From Byssovorax sp. (GTDB lineage: Bacteria > Myxococcota_A > Polyangia > Polyangiales > Polyangiaceae), in NCBI GenBank assembly GCA_025362495.1, contig JANYGI010000190.1, positions 1 through 56,294 on the forward strand: DNA of 56,294 bases, read 5' to 3'. Numbering within the stretch: the stretch's first letter is position 1; each line of letters starts with the position of its first letter. The position numbers and the translations under genes are program-made. The notes under the pieces were generated by a model. That model did not search any database and was not told the DNA's origin. It was given only the letters and a program-made list of their open reading frames with translations. This document shows, piece by piece, positions 42,751 to 51,311 of the stretch.

Positions 42751-42782
42751 CCGCGCGTCACGAGTGACGAGCGAATGGTGCC

Positions 42783-42965
42783 CTAGGAGCGATCCTCCAG
42801 CTGTCCGGCGAGGCCGAACAGGCGCGTTTGCGCGGCGCTGGAGGTGGCCGGTGAATACCGGCCCTGGATTGGTCGTGACGGAGCTCCACCATTACATTCG
42901 CAATGGCGCAAACGATTGAAATCGCTCGCGATCACTGCCATGTTAATGGTTGTCCGACACTTCAT
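42783..42965 (-). CDS. Possible third 60-codon ORF
   Basis: MKCRTTINMAVIASDFNRLR to the end LAGQLEDRS; exactly 60 codons, with the same downstream layout (stop, then hairpin) as the two paralogues. Only the C-terminus resembles them (LEDRS against PEDGS), so this is weak. Confidence 0.3.
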   Translation of the reverse strand: MKCRTTINMAVIASDFNRLRHCECNGGAPSRPIQGRYSPATSSAAQTRLFGLAGQLEDRS

Positions 42966-42984
42966 GATGGTTGTCACGTAGCCC

Positions 42985-43094
42985 GGCAGGCCAGATGAGA
43001 CTCCCCATCTCACCCCTGCTGGGCGCACTACTCCCCTGTTGCACACCCGGGGTTCGCACCCCGGACGCACAGATGAATCGCTGGCCTGTTCGAC
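42985..43094 (-). ncRNA. Structured RNA with acceptor-like closing stem
   Basis: Ends pair over 8 bp (CAGGCCAG/CTGGCCTG). A 13-bp hairpin (TGTGCGT-CCGGGG / CCCCGG-GTGTGCA) works only on the minus strand because several pairs are G.U. A T-arm-placed hairpin TGAGA TGGGGAG TCTCA precedes the 3' strand. No isotype can be assigned. Confidence 0.5.
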
Positions 43095-43176
43095 CGGCCC
43101 ATGGTGTTGATGGCCCCGAGAGCCGAGGTAGCTGCCAGCGTCGGGATCCAGATGAAGATCGGGATCCTGAAACGCC

Positions 43177-43495
43177 GAAGGCCGCCTGGGTTTCCCTGGG
43201 CGGCCTTCACAATCGTCACGAAATGACGGGTGTTGGTGCCGCTCTAGGAGCCATCCTCCGGGGTACCGAGCCTGCGCGCAATTCGCGAACAGGGGGCGTA
43301 ACCGAAGGCATGGGCAAAAGAATATCCGCTGTCGACGCGTCCGGCCAAGGACGCCACCTGAACGAGATTATCCCACATCGTGGGTATCGCGTTCGGGTGT
43401 TGGTCGTTGGCTAGGCGGGGCGTCATGGCGAATCCTTGGTGAGTGATTAATACGGGCCTTCGACGGACCAAGCAAGGAAAAAGTTTCCGGCTCGC
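43177..43495 (-). repeat. 320-bp repeat, copy B (small ORF plus hairpin)
   Basis: Homologous to 41817-42140, including hairpin 43177-43208, the 60-codon ORF, and an AT-rich leader that may hold a promoter for the array. Confidence 0.75.
43244..43426 (-). CDS. 60-aa small protein, paralogue B
   Basis: Starts MTPRLANDQHPNAIPTMWDN behind AAGGAT. Same length and motif order as paralogue A (NDQ, PTMWD, ASLAGRVDS, SRIARRLG). First protein-coding unit of the island in transcription order. Function unknown. Confidence 0.6.
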   Translation of the reverse strand: MTPRLANDQHPNAIPTMWDNLVQVASLAGRVDSGYSFAHAFGYAPCSRIARRLGTPEDGS

Positions 43496-43510
43496 GTCTT
43501 TATTTTCTCG

Positions 43511-43533
43511 CGTCCGGGTCGCCTGCCCGGACG
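43511..43533. terminator. Hairpin between gcdH and the tRNA island
   Basis: Eight-bp stem CGTCCGGG/CCCGGACG, preceded on the minus strand by CAGCC/GGCTG; together they probably end the acyl-CoA dehydrogenase transcript before the island begins. Confidence 0.6.
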
Positions 43534-43587
43534 TTATGGTGAAATCAGCCTGATTTTGGCTGTTCTTTCAACCATTTAGAGAGAGTC

Positions 43588-44775
43588 CTAGAAGGCGTTG
43601 TGTCCGGTCAGGGCGTTCCCGAGGATCAGCGTGTGGACCTCGTTGGTGCCCTCGTAGGTGTAGACGCTCTCCAGGTTCAGCATGTGACGGACGACCGGGT
43701 AATCGAGGAGGATGCCGTTTCCGCCGAGGATCCCGCGGGCCGTGCGGGCGATCTTCAGCGCCCAGGCCACGTTGTTCTTCTTGCAGAGGGAGACCTGGAT
43801 CGGGCTGATGCCGCTCGTGTCCTTCAATCGGCCGTAGTGGAGCGCCATGATCTGGCCCTTGGCGATCTCCATGGCCATCTCGACGAGCTGCTCCTGGATG
43901 AGCTGCTTCGAGGCGATCGGCTTGTCGAACTGCACGCGCGTGCGCGCGTACGCGAGAGCCGCGTCGTAGCAGGCGCGCGCGGCGCCGAGCGCGCCCCACG
44001 AGATGCCGAAGCGAGCCTGCGTGAGGCAGCCGAGCGGGCCCTTCAGGCCCATCACGTTCGGGAGCATGCTGGCCTTGGGGACGCGCACGTCGGTGAGGAC
44101 GATCTCGCCGGTGGGGCTGGCGCGGAGGCTCATTTTCCCGTGGATCGTCGGCGTCTCGAAGCCGGGCATTCCGCGCTCGACGATGAAGCCGCGGATCGAC
44201 TCGGGGCCGCCGTCGTCGACCTTGGCCCACACCACCGCGAGGTGCGCGACCGGCGCGCTGGTGATCCACATCTTGGTGCCGTTGAGCACGTAGTGGTCGC
44301 CGTCGGTGCGCGCGCGCGTCGTCATCGAGCCGGGGTCGGAGCCGCTGTCGGGCTCGGTCAGGCCGAAGCAGCCGATGATCTCCGCGGCGGCCATCTTCGG
44401 GAGGAAGCGCTGCTTCTGCTCCTCCGATCCGTACTTCCAGATCGGCCACATCGCGAGCGAGCCCTGGACGCTGACGAAGCTGCGGAGGCCGCTGTCGCCG
44501 TACTCGAGCTCCTGCACGGCGAGGCCGTAGGCGACCGAGTTCATCCCCGCGCAGCCGTAGCCCGTGAGCGATCCGCCGAGCAGGCCCATCGCCGCGAGCT
44601 CGGGGATGAGGTCGGTCGCGAACTGCTCCTTCGCGAAGAGCTCCGCCGCGCGCGGCAGGTAGCGCTCGCGCACGAAGCGGCGGACGGTGTCGCGGATCAT
44701 CCGCTCTTCGTCGGTGAGGAGCGCGTCGATGGAGATGAGCGAATCGAGCGAGAGCGGCTCGGGGGTGGTGGCCAT
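43588..44775 (-). CDS. gcdH: Acyl-CoA dehydrogenase, glutaryl-CoA dehydrogenase type
   Basis: 395 aa, FAD enzyme of lysine/tryptophan breakdown in the glutaryl-CoA type. GCFGLTEPDSGSDPGSM binds flavin, KMWITSAPVAHLAVVWAK follows, and VYTYEGTNEVHTLILG carries the catalytic Glu in the GcdH position. Length is normal. Monocistronic, ended by the hairpins before the tRNA island. Confidence 0.9.
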   Translation of the reverse strand: MATTPEPLSLDSLISIDALLTDEERMIRDTVRRFVRERYLPRAAELFAKEQFATDLIPELAAMGLLGGSLTGYGCAGMNSVAYGLAVQELEYGDSGLRSFVSVQGSLAMWPIWKYGSEEQKQRFLPKMAAAEIIGCFGLTEPDSGSDPGSMTTRARTDGDHYVLNGTKMWITSAPVAHLAVVWAKVDDGGPESIRGFIVERGMPGFETPTIHGKMSLRASPTGEIVLTDVRVPKASMLPNVMGLKGPLGCLTQARFGISWGALGAARACYDAALAYARTRVQFDKPIASKQLIQEQLVEMAMEIAKGQIMALHYGRLKDTSGISPIQVSLCKKNNVAWALKIARTARGILGGNGILLDYPVVRHMLNLESVYTYEGTNEVHTLILGNALTGHNAF

Positions 44776-44829
44776 GCGATCGCATCTACCGCGCCCGCGC
44801 GCCGCCGGAAAGTGATCAGATGGGCGGGA

Positions 44830-46464
44830 TCAAGGGTGGATGAAGACGAGCGTGCCCTTCTTCAGCGAGAGCGCGGCGTGCCACGCGGCGGGCACCTCGG
44901 GTAAGGTCCAGTTGAAGAGCCAGGCCGCGTCGAGAGGCGAGAGGTTGACGCAGCCGTGGCTGCGGGGGGTGCCGAACTCGTCGTGCCAGTAGGCCGCGTG
45001 GAAGGCGAAGCCCTCGGTGAAGTACTGGACGAAGGGCACGTCGCGGAAGTCGAACTCGTCGCCGATGCGATCGTCATCCATCGTCACCGAGAGGTGCTTG
45101 GTGTGGATGAGGAACGCGCCCTGGATCGTCGAGTGGGTCTTCTTCGGATCGCCGAGGCCGTCGGCGCCCGTGGAGACGAGCGTGGTGTAGACGGGCTTCG
45201 CTCCCTCGTACGCGACGAGGGTTTGCTTGAGGATCGAGACATCGATCCAGCGGCGCTTGCCGGTGGCCCACGCGGGCGGACGATGGATGTTGTCGACGCG
45301 CACCGTCTGCTCGTCGCGGATGAGCGAGCCGTCGCGGGTCTCGAGGTAGGTCACTCCACTGGATCGTCGGCTGACCCCGGTGATCGGGATCGCCTCGCGG
45401 TAGCCAATCGCGTCTCCTTGCGTGAGCGCGCCGCCCGGGCCGGGGAGGTAGTGCGAGGCGTGATGGCTGCGGACGAAGGCGACCGGGAGAGTGACCTCGT
45501 CGTCGAGCTTCTTGCCTGAAAACGAGCTCGGTTTGATCACCCGGGTGCGATCGAGCGGCAGGACGGCGAGCTCGGTGGTGAGGCCGTAGCGGCGACCTTC
45601 GTAGTCGAACGTCGAGAGCAGCGCGAAGCCGGAGCGCGCGTGAGCGTGGCCGAGCTCGAGGGCCGTCGAGGATCGATGCGTGCCGGAGAGGCCCGGCGCG
45701 TTGCGGCCGTAGAGCAGGAAGCCCGGGACCGACTCGGCCGGAGGCGGCGCGACGTAGCCGGGCTCGAGCGCGGAGCGAGCGGCCTTGCGCAGATGGCTGC
45801 CGAGATCCGTCTCGACGGAGAGGGCCTCTTCGGCGCTGGGGAGCCGCGCGTAGAAGGGCGGCGGCGGCGAGCGCGACATCACGTAAGTGTACGGGAGCCC
45901 GTCGCGACGAGGGCGCTTTGAAGAGGCTTCGACGACGGGATCGAAGACGTTGAGCGTGGCCGTGGCGCCGACGCAGACGTAGCCGCGCGGCTCGATTCGA
46001 TACCACCCCTCGACGCAGTTGCTGTTCCTCGCCGCGGGCTCGCTGCGGCGCTCGACGACGGCGCCGGCGCGCAGATAGCCAATCCGGCGGGCCTTCCAGC
46101 TGGGTTCCGCGAAGACCCAGGTCTCCTTCGCGGTGCTGGCGAGCTCGTCGACGTTGCCGTGCGCGGGAGACGGCGCGGCCTCGGGCTCGACGACGTCGTC
46201 GGAGCCGTCGTCGACGAGATCCGGCGGCAGCGCGGCGACATCGGTCGGATCACTCGGGATCGTCGCGGGCGCGGGCGCAGGCGGCGCGATCGCGGGCGTC
46301 GCCTGCGCGGGCAGCGGCGGCGCGACGAGCGGCAGCGACGGCGGCGCCGGGCTCGGCGCCGCGAGCGCCACGGCCTTCACGGGCGCGTCGTCGTTACGCG
46401 GGCAGCCCGCGCTGAGGGTGCTCGTCGCGAAGGCCGAGAGGAAGAGGACGAACCGCGCGCGCAT
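44830..46464 (-). CDS. L,D-transpeptidase (YkuD) lipoprotein
   Basis: 544 aa. Signal and lipobox MRARFVLFLSAFATSTLSAGC, Pro/Ala-rich linker to about 100, SH3-like segment (WVFAEPSWKARRIGYLRAG). The C-terminal YkuD domain carries FHAAYWHDEFGTPRSHGCVN, where the SHGC cysteine is the nucleophile. Cross-links peptidoglycan or attaches proteins to it in the periplasm. Confidence 0.92.
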   Translation of the reverse strand: MRARFVLFLSAFATSTLSAGCPRNDDAPVKAVALAAPSPAPPSLPLVAPPLPAQATPAIAPPAPAPATIPSDPTDVAALPPDLVDDGSDDVVEPEAAPSPAHGNVDELASTAKETWVFAEPSWKARRIGYLRAGAVVERRSEPAARNSNCVEGWYRIEPRGYVCVGATATLNVFDPVVEASSKRPRRDGLPYTYVMSRSPPPPFYARLPSAEEALSVETDLGSHLRKAARSALEPGYVAPPPAESVPGFLLYGRNAPGLSGTHRSSTALELGHAHARSGFALLSTFDYEGRRYGLTTELAVLPLDRTRVIKPSSFSGKKLDDEVTLPVAFVRSHHASHYLPGPGGALTQGDAIGYREAIPITGVSRRSSGVTYLETRDGSLIRDEQTVRVDNIHRPPAWATGKRRWIDVSILKQTLVAYEGAKPVYTTLVSTGADGLGDPKKTHSTIQGAFLIHTKHLSVTMDDDRIGDEFDFRDVPFVQYFTEGFAFHAAYWHDEFGTPRSHGCVNLSPLDAAWLFNWTLPEVPAAWHAALSLKKGTLVFIHP

Positions 46465-46520
46465 GGGAACGGCGGTATCCGTTCCCGCAAAGCGGGGCCA
46501 AGTTCAGCGACGAGCGGCGA

Positions 46521-48536
46521 TCAGATCGAGTCGACGACGTCGACGTCGTCGAGGAGCGTGGCCTTGAGCACGCGGCCCTCGATCACGCCGCCCTCGGCCG
46601 TCATCCCGATCACCACGCCGAGATCGGCGAAGAGCGACACGATCGGCATCGTCCAGCGCGGCTCGTCCCAGATGCAGTCCCAGCGCGCCGTCGTCATCGC
46701 GCGCGCCGAGAGCGTCGCGGTGCGGCGGTGCCAGATCTTGCCGGCGCTCGCCGCCCAGCCGCGGCCGACGGCGTCGATGCCCGAGGCCGAGAGATCGTGT
46801 CCACCGGACACTGTCTCGTTGGTGACGAGCAAACCCTGCCGCCAGATCACCGCGCCGTCGGCGCCGGTCGCCACGCCCGTCGCGCGATCCCAGAGGCCGG
46901 CGCACGAGAGAAACGCGCGCACGTTCGGGCCCGGGAGCCGCTCGATCTCGGCGTCGAGCGGCGAGTACACCGCGGCGAAGCCGTTCCCGTCGGCGTGGCG
47001 GCCCGCGAAGATCCACCTCGCGTCCTCGATGCGCGCGAGCGAGGTGACGACGGCGACGTTGGGGAGCGCAAACGGCTTGAGCCAGCGCTTGCCGCTGCGC
47101 GCGCAGAGGTGTGGCGGGCCGCTCGACGCCGAGCCGACCAGGACTGCGAGATCGTCGAAGTCGCCGTTGATGCGATCGAAGCGCGTGATGTTGCCGGGCT
47201 GGAGCATGCGCACGCCGGTGACGCCCTCGGCGCCGACGGTGGCGAACGTCGCGTTGTCGCCGCCGATCAGCCACTCGCCCGCGGCGACGCGCTGCACGAA
47301 GCGGATCCCGCCCGGGCTCGGGAAGCCCTGGAGGCTCACGTCGCGCCACGCGTCGCCGTTCCAGAACGCGATGCCGTGGCCGGTCGCCGCCATGGCGCGG
47401 CCGTCGGCGTCCCAGGCCACGCTGCGCACGACCATGCCTTGCACGGCGTTGCGCAGCGTCGTCCAGGTCCAGCGCTGCACCTGCGTGGGATCGTCGTCCT
47501 CGCGGATCTGATCGAGGCGACGCGCCATGATGCTCGGGCGCGGCGCCTCGACGCGGAGCCACGGCGAGAGCATCGCGGCGAGCGCGTCGGCGCGGTGCGG
47601 GCGCGCGTCCATCTTCGCGGAGCTGGCGCAGCCGAGCGCGAAATCGATCGCGCGGCAGGCCTCGGCGTTGGCGCGGAGCTCGGGCGATAGACCCTGCGTG
47701 TCGCGGATGCTGCGACGCTTGGGGCTGACGGCCTGCATGATGGCTTCGGCCGGGCTCCTGGCGACGAAATACTCTTCGCCGGTGAGCATGTAGAAGATCA
47801 CGGCGGCGAGGCTGAAGATGTCGCTCCAGGGGCCGATCGCCCTGGAATCGCCTGCCGTCAGCTCGGGCGCGACGAAGCCGGGGGTGCCGACGACGGCGCC
47901 GCTGAAGGTGGCGATCCCCGTCGGGCGCGCCACGCCGAAGTCGGCGATCTTGAAGATCTCCTCGGCGCCGAAGCCGCAGCAGAGGACGTTGTCGGGCTTC
48001 AGATCGCGGTGGATCACGCCGACCTCGTGCACGGCGACGAGGCCGCTCGCGAGGCATTCGACCGCGTGCGCGGCGCGGGTGGGATCGAACCCCGAGCCGG
48101 TGGCGCGGAGGCTGTGCTCGACGCGCTCCGACAGCGTCGTGCCCTCGGCCCCGCCGTGCACGTACTCGACGACGACCCAGGGGAGATCCACGCGACGATC
48201 GCGGACGGTGATGCCGAACGTCCCCGTGTCGATGAAGCGCACGACGAACGGCGTCGGCGGGACGCGCTCGTTCAGGCGCCCGAGGGCGATCGATTCTTTC
48301 TTGATGATCAGCGCGGCCGTCGGGCCGGCGCGCTGCACGAACGACGGGCGGAGCACCTTCACCACCACCGGCGCCTCGCCCTGTGGCGTGACGCGGATGG
48401 CGTAGAAGACGACGCTCATCGCGCCTTCGCCGACGCGCCACACGATGCGATAGCCGACCCCCGCGACCACCTCGGAGGGCACGATCGCGCCGATGAGACC
48501 CTCGAGCGCGTCGTCGTCGGGAGGGGCCGAGTTCAT
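46521..48536 (-). CDS. Ser/Thr kinase with C-terminal beta-propeller-like region
   Basis: 671 aa from MNSAPPDDDALEG; a longer open frame upstream is not coding. Kinase domain at 25-300: WRVGEGAMSVVFYAI, VVKVLRP, HRDLKPDNVLCCG, ADFGVARP, APELTAG. The C-terminal 350 residues are repeated WD-like short blades (WDADGRAMAATGHGIAFWNG, GGDNATFATVGAEG) suggesting a sensor propeller. No membrane segment. Confidence 0.88.
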   Translation of the reverse strand: MNSAPPDDDALEGLIGAIVPSEVVAGVGYRIVWRVGEGAMSVVFYAIRVTPQGEAPVVVKVLRPSFVQRAGPTAALIIKKESIALGRLNERVPPTPFVVRFIDTGTFGITVRDRRVDLPWVVVEYVHGGAEGTTLSERVEHSLRATGSGFDPTRAAHAVECLASGLVAVHEVGVIHRDLKPDNVLCCGFGAEEIFKIADFGVARPTGIATFSGAVVGTPGFVAPELTAGDSRAIGPWSDIFSLAAVIFYMLTGEEYFVARSPAEAIMQAVSPKRRSIRDTQGLSPELRANAEACRAIDFALGCASSAKMDARPHRADALAAMLSPWLRVEAPRPSIMARRLDQIREDDDPTQVQRWTWTTLRNAVQGMVVRSVAWDADGRAMAATGHGIAFWNGDAWRDVSLQGFPSPGGIRFVQRVAAGEWLIGGDNATFATVGAEGVTGVRMLQPGNITRFDRINGDFDDLAVLVGSASSGPPHLCARSGKRWLKPFALPNVAVVTSLARIEDARWIFAGRHADGNGFAAVYSPLDAEIERLPGPNVRAFLSCAGLWDRATGVATGADGAVIWRQGLLVTNETVSGGHDLSASGIDAVGRGWAASAGKIWHRRTATLSARAMTTARWDCIWDEPRWTMPIVSLFADLGVVIGMTAEGGVIEGRVLKATLLDDVDVVDSI

Positions 48537-48649
48537 GCGGCGCGCACTATATCCGGTCCGCGCGCGACGGGGCGAAATCGAGGGATCCGCGGCGTGAATG
48601 GGCGCTGGATTGCAGTCGTTCGCCGCGGGAAACCGGCGCGCCCGGAGCC

Positions 48650-50299
48650 TCAGCGCTCGTAGGGATTGGCGCCGTCGAGGCTGCGTTTGCCGTGTTCGCT
48701 CTTCGACGGCGCGACGGACCGCGGCGTGGTCTTCGCGGCGGGCGCGGCGACGCGCGGCGCGGTCACGAGCGGCGAGGTCGCCGAGGGCTCCGCCGCGAGC
48801 ACGATCTCCAGCGTCGAGTCTTGATCCAGCGACAGCGGCGCCACGCGCGCGACGTGGCCCGGCGCCTCGATTCGCAGCTCGTGCGGCTCGCCGTCGGCGG
48901 GGAGCACGCCCGCGAACGGGTTGCCGTCGAGCGCCGCGCCATCGAGCGAGATCCGCGCCTCCGCCGGCACCGCGCGCACGCGGAGGACCACGCGGCGCGG
49001 CGCGGCGGCGGCAGCGGGCGCGGGCGCGGGCGGAATCGTTGCGGTCGCGACGATCGACTCGGGCCGAGGAGCGCCGCGCGGTCCCCACGGCGCCCACACC
49101 GCCGCAGAGACCGCGAGCACCGCCGCGACGAAGACCGCCCCGACGACGAGGCGACGACGGCCGACGGGGCGAGGCGCCGAAGGGCGCGTGATCCCCGGCA
49201 GCGATGCGCCCGTGCCCTGATGACCGCGCGCGCGCCGCGTGGACTGCCCCGCGATGGCGGGATCCGAGGTCCGCTCGTCCTGGATCGTCTCGGCGGCAAC
49301 GAACCTCGGTACGCCCGCGCTGCCCGCCGGGTTCTCGCGCAGCTCTTCCTCGAGCCGGCGCTGGAGGCGCGCGCGATCGTCGGCGAAGCACTGCGTGATC
49401 AGGCGCCCGAGCTCCCGCGCCGGCGGCTTGCCCGGGATCGTCTCGAGGTAGCCCTCGATCGCCGCGCGCATCTCCGCGGCCGTGGCGTAGCGATCGGCGC
49501 GGCTCGGCGCGATGGCCTTCATCACGATGGCCTCGAGGGCCTCGGGGATCGCGGGATTGGCCGCCTTCGCCGACGGCATCGCGCCGTGAATGAGGCGATG
49601 GAGGATCTCGACGTCGGAGAGGCCCCGGAACGGGCGCGCCCCGGTCGCCGCCTCCCAGAGCATCACACCGGCGGCGAAGATGTCAGTCCGTCGATCCACC
49701 GCCTCTCCGCGGGCCTGCTCCGGCGCCATGTAGGCGACTTTGCCCTTCACCACGCCGGCGCGCGTCTCGGATGAGGCACCCTTGACCTTGGCGATCCCGA
49801 AATCGACGACCTTCACCGTGCCTTCGTAGGTGACGAAGACGTTCTGCGGGGTGACGTCGCGGTGAACGACGCCGAGCGGCGTCTCGTCCCAGTCGGCGAG
49901 CTCGTGCGCGTGGTGGAGCCCCGCGAGCACGTCAGCCAGGATCTGCAGGTGCATCGCGGGCGGCAAACCACCCTCTCGCTTCAGGCGATGGAGGATCCGG
50001 TGGAGCGATTGCCCCTCCAGGTATTCCATCGCCATGAAGGTGTGACCGTCTTCTTGCGCGACCTCGTGCGTCTCGACCACATTGGGGTGATGGAGGCGGG
50101 CCGAGAGGCGGGCCTCGTCGAGGAACATCGCCATCATCTCTGGATCTTCGGCGAGCTCCGGACGGATCTTCTTGAGCACGAGCAGCTTGTTGAAGCCGAG
50201 ATCGCCTTCGAGGAGCGCGAGGTAGACTTCCGCCATCCCGCCGTGACCAATCTCGGCGATCAGGCGATATCGCCCGAGGCGTTTCGACCCATTCTCCAT
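48650..50299 (-). CDS. Ser/Thr kinase with transmembrane helix and PEGA-like domain
   Basis: 549 aa. Kinase at 10-275: AEIGHGGMAEVYLALL, LLVLKKI, HRDVTPQNVFVTY, DFGIAKVKG, MAPEQARG, full length unlike the 1646 kinase. A single helix follows near 385 (LVVGAVFVAAVLAVSAAVW), then PEGA-like beta repeats outside (AVPAEARISLDGAALDGNPF). Possibly an envelope sensor. Ends 114 bases before the propeller kinase; the two may be one unit. Confidence 0.92.
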   Translation of the reverse strand: MENGSKRLGRYRLIAEIGHGGMAEVYLALLEGDLGFNKLLVLKKIRPELAEDPEMMAMFLDEARLSARLHHPNVVETHEVAQEDGHTFMAMEYLEGQSLHRILHRLKREGGLPPAMHLQILADVLAGLHHAHELADWDETPLGVVHRDVTPQNVFVTYEGTVKVVDFGIAKVKGASSETRAGVVKGKVAYMAPEQARGEAVDRRTDIFAAGVMLWEAATGARPFRGLSDVEILHRLIHGAMPSAKAANPAIPEALEAIVMKAIAPSRADRYATAAEMRAAIEGYLETIPGKPPARELGRLITQCFADDRARLQRRLEEELRENPAGSAGVPRFVAAETIQDERTSDPAIAGQSTRRARGHQGTGASLPGITRPSAPRPVGRRRLVVGAVFVAAVLAVSAAVWAPWGPRGAPRPESIVATATIPPAPAPAAAAAPRRVVLRVRAVPAEARISLDGAALDGNPFAGVLPADGEPHELRIEAPGHVARVAPLSLDQDSTLEIVLAAEPSATSPLVTAPRVAAPAAKTTPRSVAPSKSEHGKRSLDGANPYER

Positions 50300-50496
50300 T
50301 GGTCTTCACCCCGCTGGACAGGGACGTCATGCCCCTGGACACGGCACGAGCCGAAGCAAACCGCGGGCCGCGCGCGGATGTGCTCGTCTGGTACAGAACA
50401 CTGCGGCCTACATGAGGCCGAGGCTACCCGAGTCCATGCACGGATCCCTCACGAGGCGCCAGGCCACAGGTGAATCACGCGCCGGATCGACGCGGA

Positions 50497-51243
50497 TCAC
50501 AGGTATCCTTCGGCTTTGGTCTCGTCGATTCCGTCCAGCGAGAGGTCGAGTCCCGTCGCCGGGCCGACGATGCCAATCGACTCGAGCGGAGGGAACGCGA
50601 GCTTGCAGGCCTTCACGGCCGGCTTGATGTCGTCGAGGAAGTCCTGCATCACGCGGCCGGGATCGCGGCGCTTGATCCCGACGCTGATGGCGTAACGCGA
50701 TCCCTCGGTGTCGGGGCGCCCGAACGAGAGCAGGCCTTCGCGCAGCCACTGCTCGAAGCATGCCTGCTTGACGTCCTCGAAGCGTCCGCTCCGGGTGAGC
50801 TCGACGACGAGGCGCTCGCCGAGCGACTGATGGCCCTTCTCCTCCCTCAGGATCTTCACGACCACCCTCCGGTACGGCTGGTAGCTGCACTCCTCGTACT
50901 CGCGAAGCTGCCAGTAGCCGCCTCGGTCGTAGAGGAACTGGGCCATGCCGAGCTCGTACCACGAGCGAGGATACGCGATGGGGCGGCGGCGGATCCGCTC
51001 GTTCACCGCGGGCTCGACGCTCTCGCCGGTGAGCTCGCAGTACATCCGCGCGACGTTGTCGTAATGCTCGGTCTCTTCCTGGATGTGAAAGCTGATGAAC
51101 TTGAGCCACCTGAGCTCGGGCACCAGCGTGAGGCCGAATCCGAAGAGGCGCGCCGCCGCGAGCTCGCGGTAGGCCTGGCTCTCCATCAGCTGAACGAGCG
51201 TGCCGACGTAACGAGCGTCGATCTTTTCTTCTTCGAGTTGCAT
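50497..51243 (-). CDS. Ferritin-like PaaA/PaaC-type diiron protein
   Basis: 248 aa. Helical bundle with metal-binding EETEHYDNV and EEKGHQSLGE plus further Glu residues, matching the phenylacetate-CoA epoxygenase-type ferritin-like family. Possibly the oxygenase partner of the CoA-ligase upstream. Its ribosome site is partly folded in a leader hairpin. Confidence 0.78.
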   Translation of the reverse strand: MQLEEEKIDARYVGTLVQLMESQAYRELAAARLFGFGLTLVPELRWLKFISFHIQEETEHYDNVARMYCELTGESVEPAVNERIRRRPIAYPRSWYELGMAQFLYDRGGYWQLREYEECSYQPYRRVVVKILREEKGHQSLGERLVVELTRSGRFEDVKQACFEQWLREGLLSFGRPDTEGSRYAISVGIKRRDPGRVMQDFLDDIKPAVKACKLAFPPLESIGIVGPATGLDLSLDGIDETKAEGYL

Positions 51244-51246
51244 GGT

Positions 51247-51281
51247 CGGGTCCCTCCTCCATTTGGAGGGCGGAGGACCCG
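51247..51281 (-). promoter_or_regulatory. Leader hairpin covering the ribosome-binding site
   Basis: CGGGTCC/GGACCCG closes an inner stem CCTCC AAAT GGAGG; the GGAGGAGGG of the ribosome site is inside, six to ten bases before the ATG at 51243. Confidence 0.5.
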
Positions 51282-51311
51282 ATCCCGTCGCGCGCGGTCG
51301 CTATGGTTTCG

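Larger units (their letters stand above)
35041..43094 (-). other. tRNA/RNA island: about 37 tRNA genes plus HNH nuclease, Rsr and structured RNAs
   Basis: All identifiable tRNAs lie on the minus strand and often abut (1-30 bases apart). Isotypes cover all 20 amino acids. Two proteins and several non-tRNA structured RNAs are embedded in the same orientation. GC content is visibly lower than in the flanks. The likely promoter side is the right end (AT-rich stretches near 42.1 and 43.5 kb); several hairpins separate groups. The left end converges on rlmE. Confidence 0.85.

Noticed and set aside
35041-43094. CRISPR array
   Set aside because: Periodic sequence is due to tRNA T-arms; units differ, fold as cloverleafs and no cas genes are present.
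35041-43094. Complete prophage
   Set aside because: No capsid, terminase, integrase or lysis genes are visible; only tRNAs, HNH and rsr hint at a phage-like source.
41817-43495. Insertion sequence or MITE
   Set aside because: The repeats lack terminal inverted repeats, target duplications and a transposase.
46521-49391. 956-codon kinase
   Set aside because: The first 285 codons are an antisense shadow of the neighbouring kinase; the real start is at 48536.
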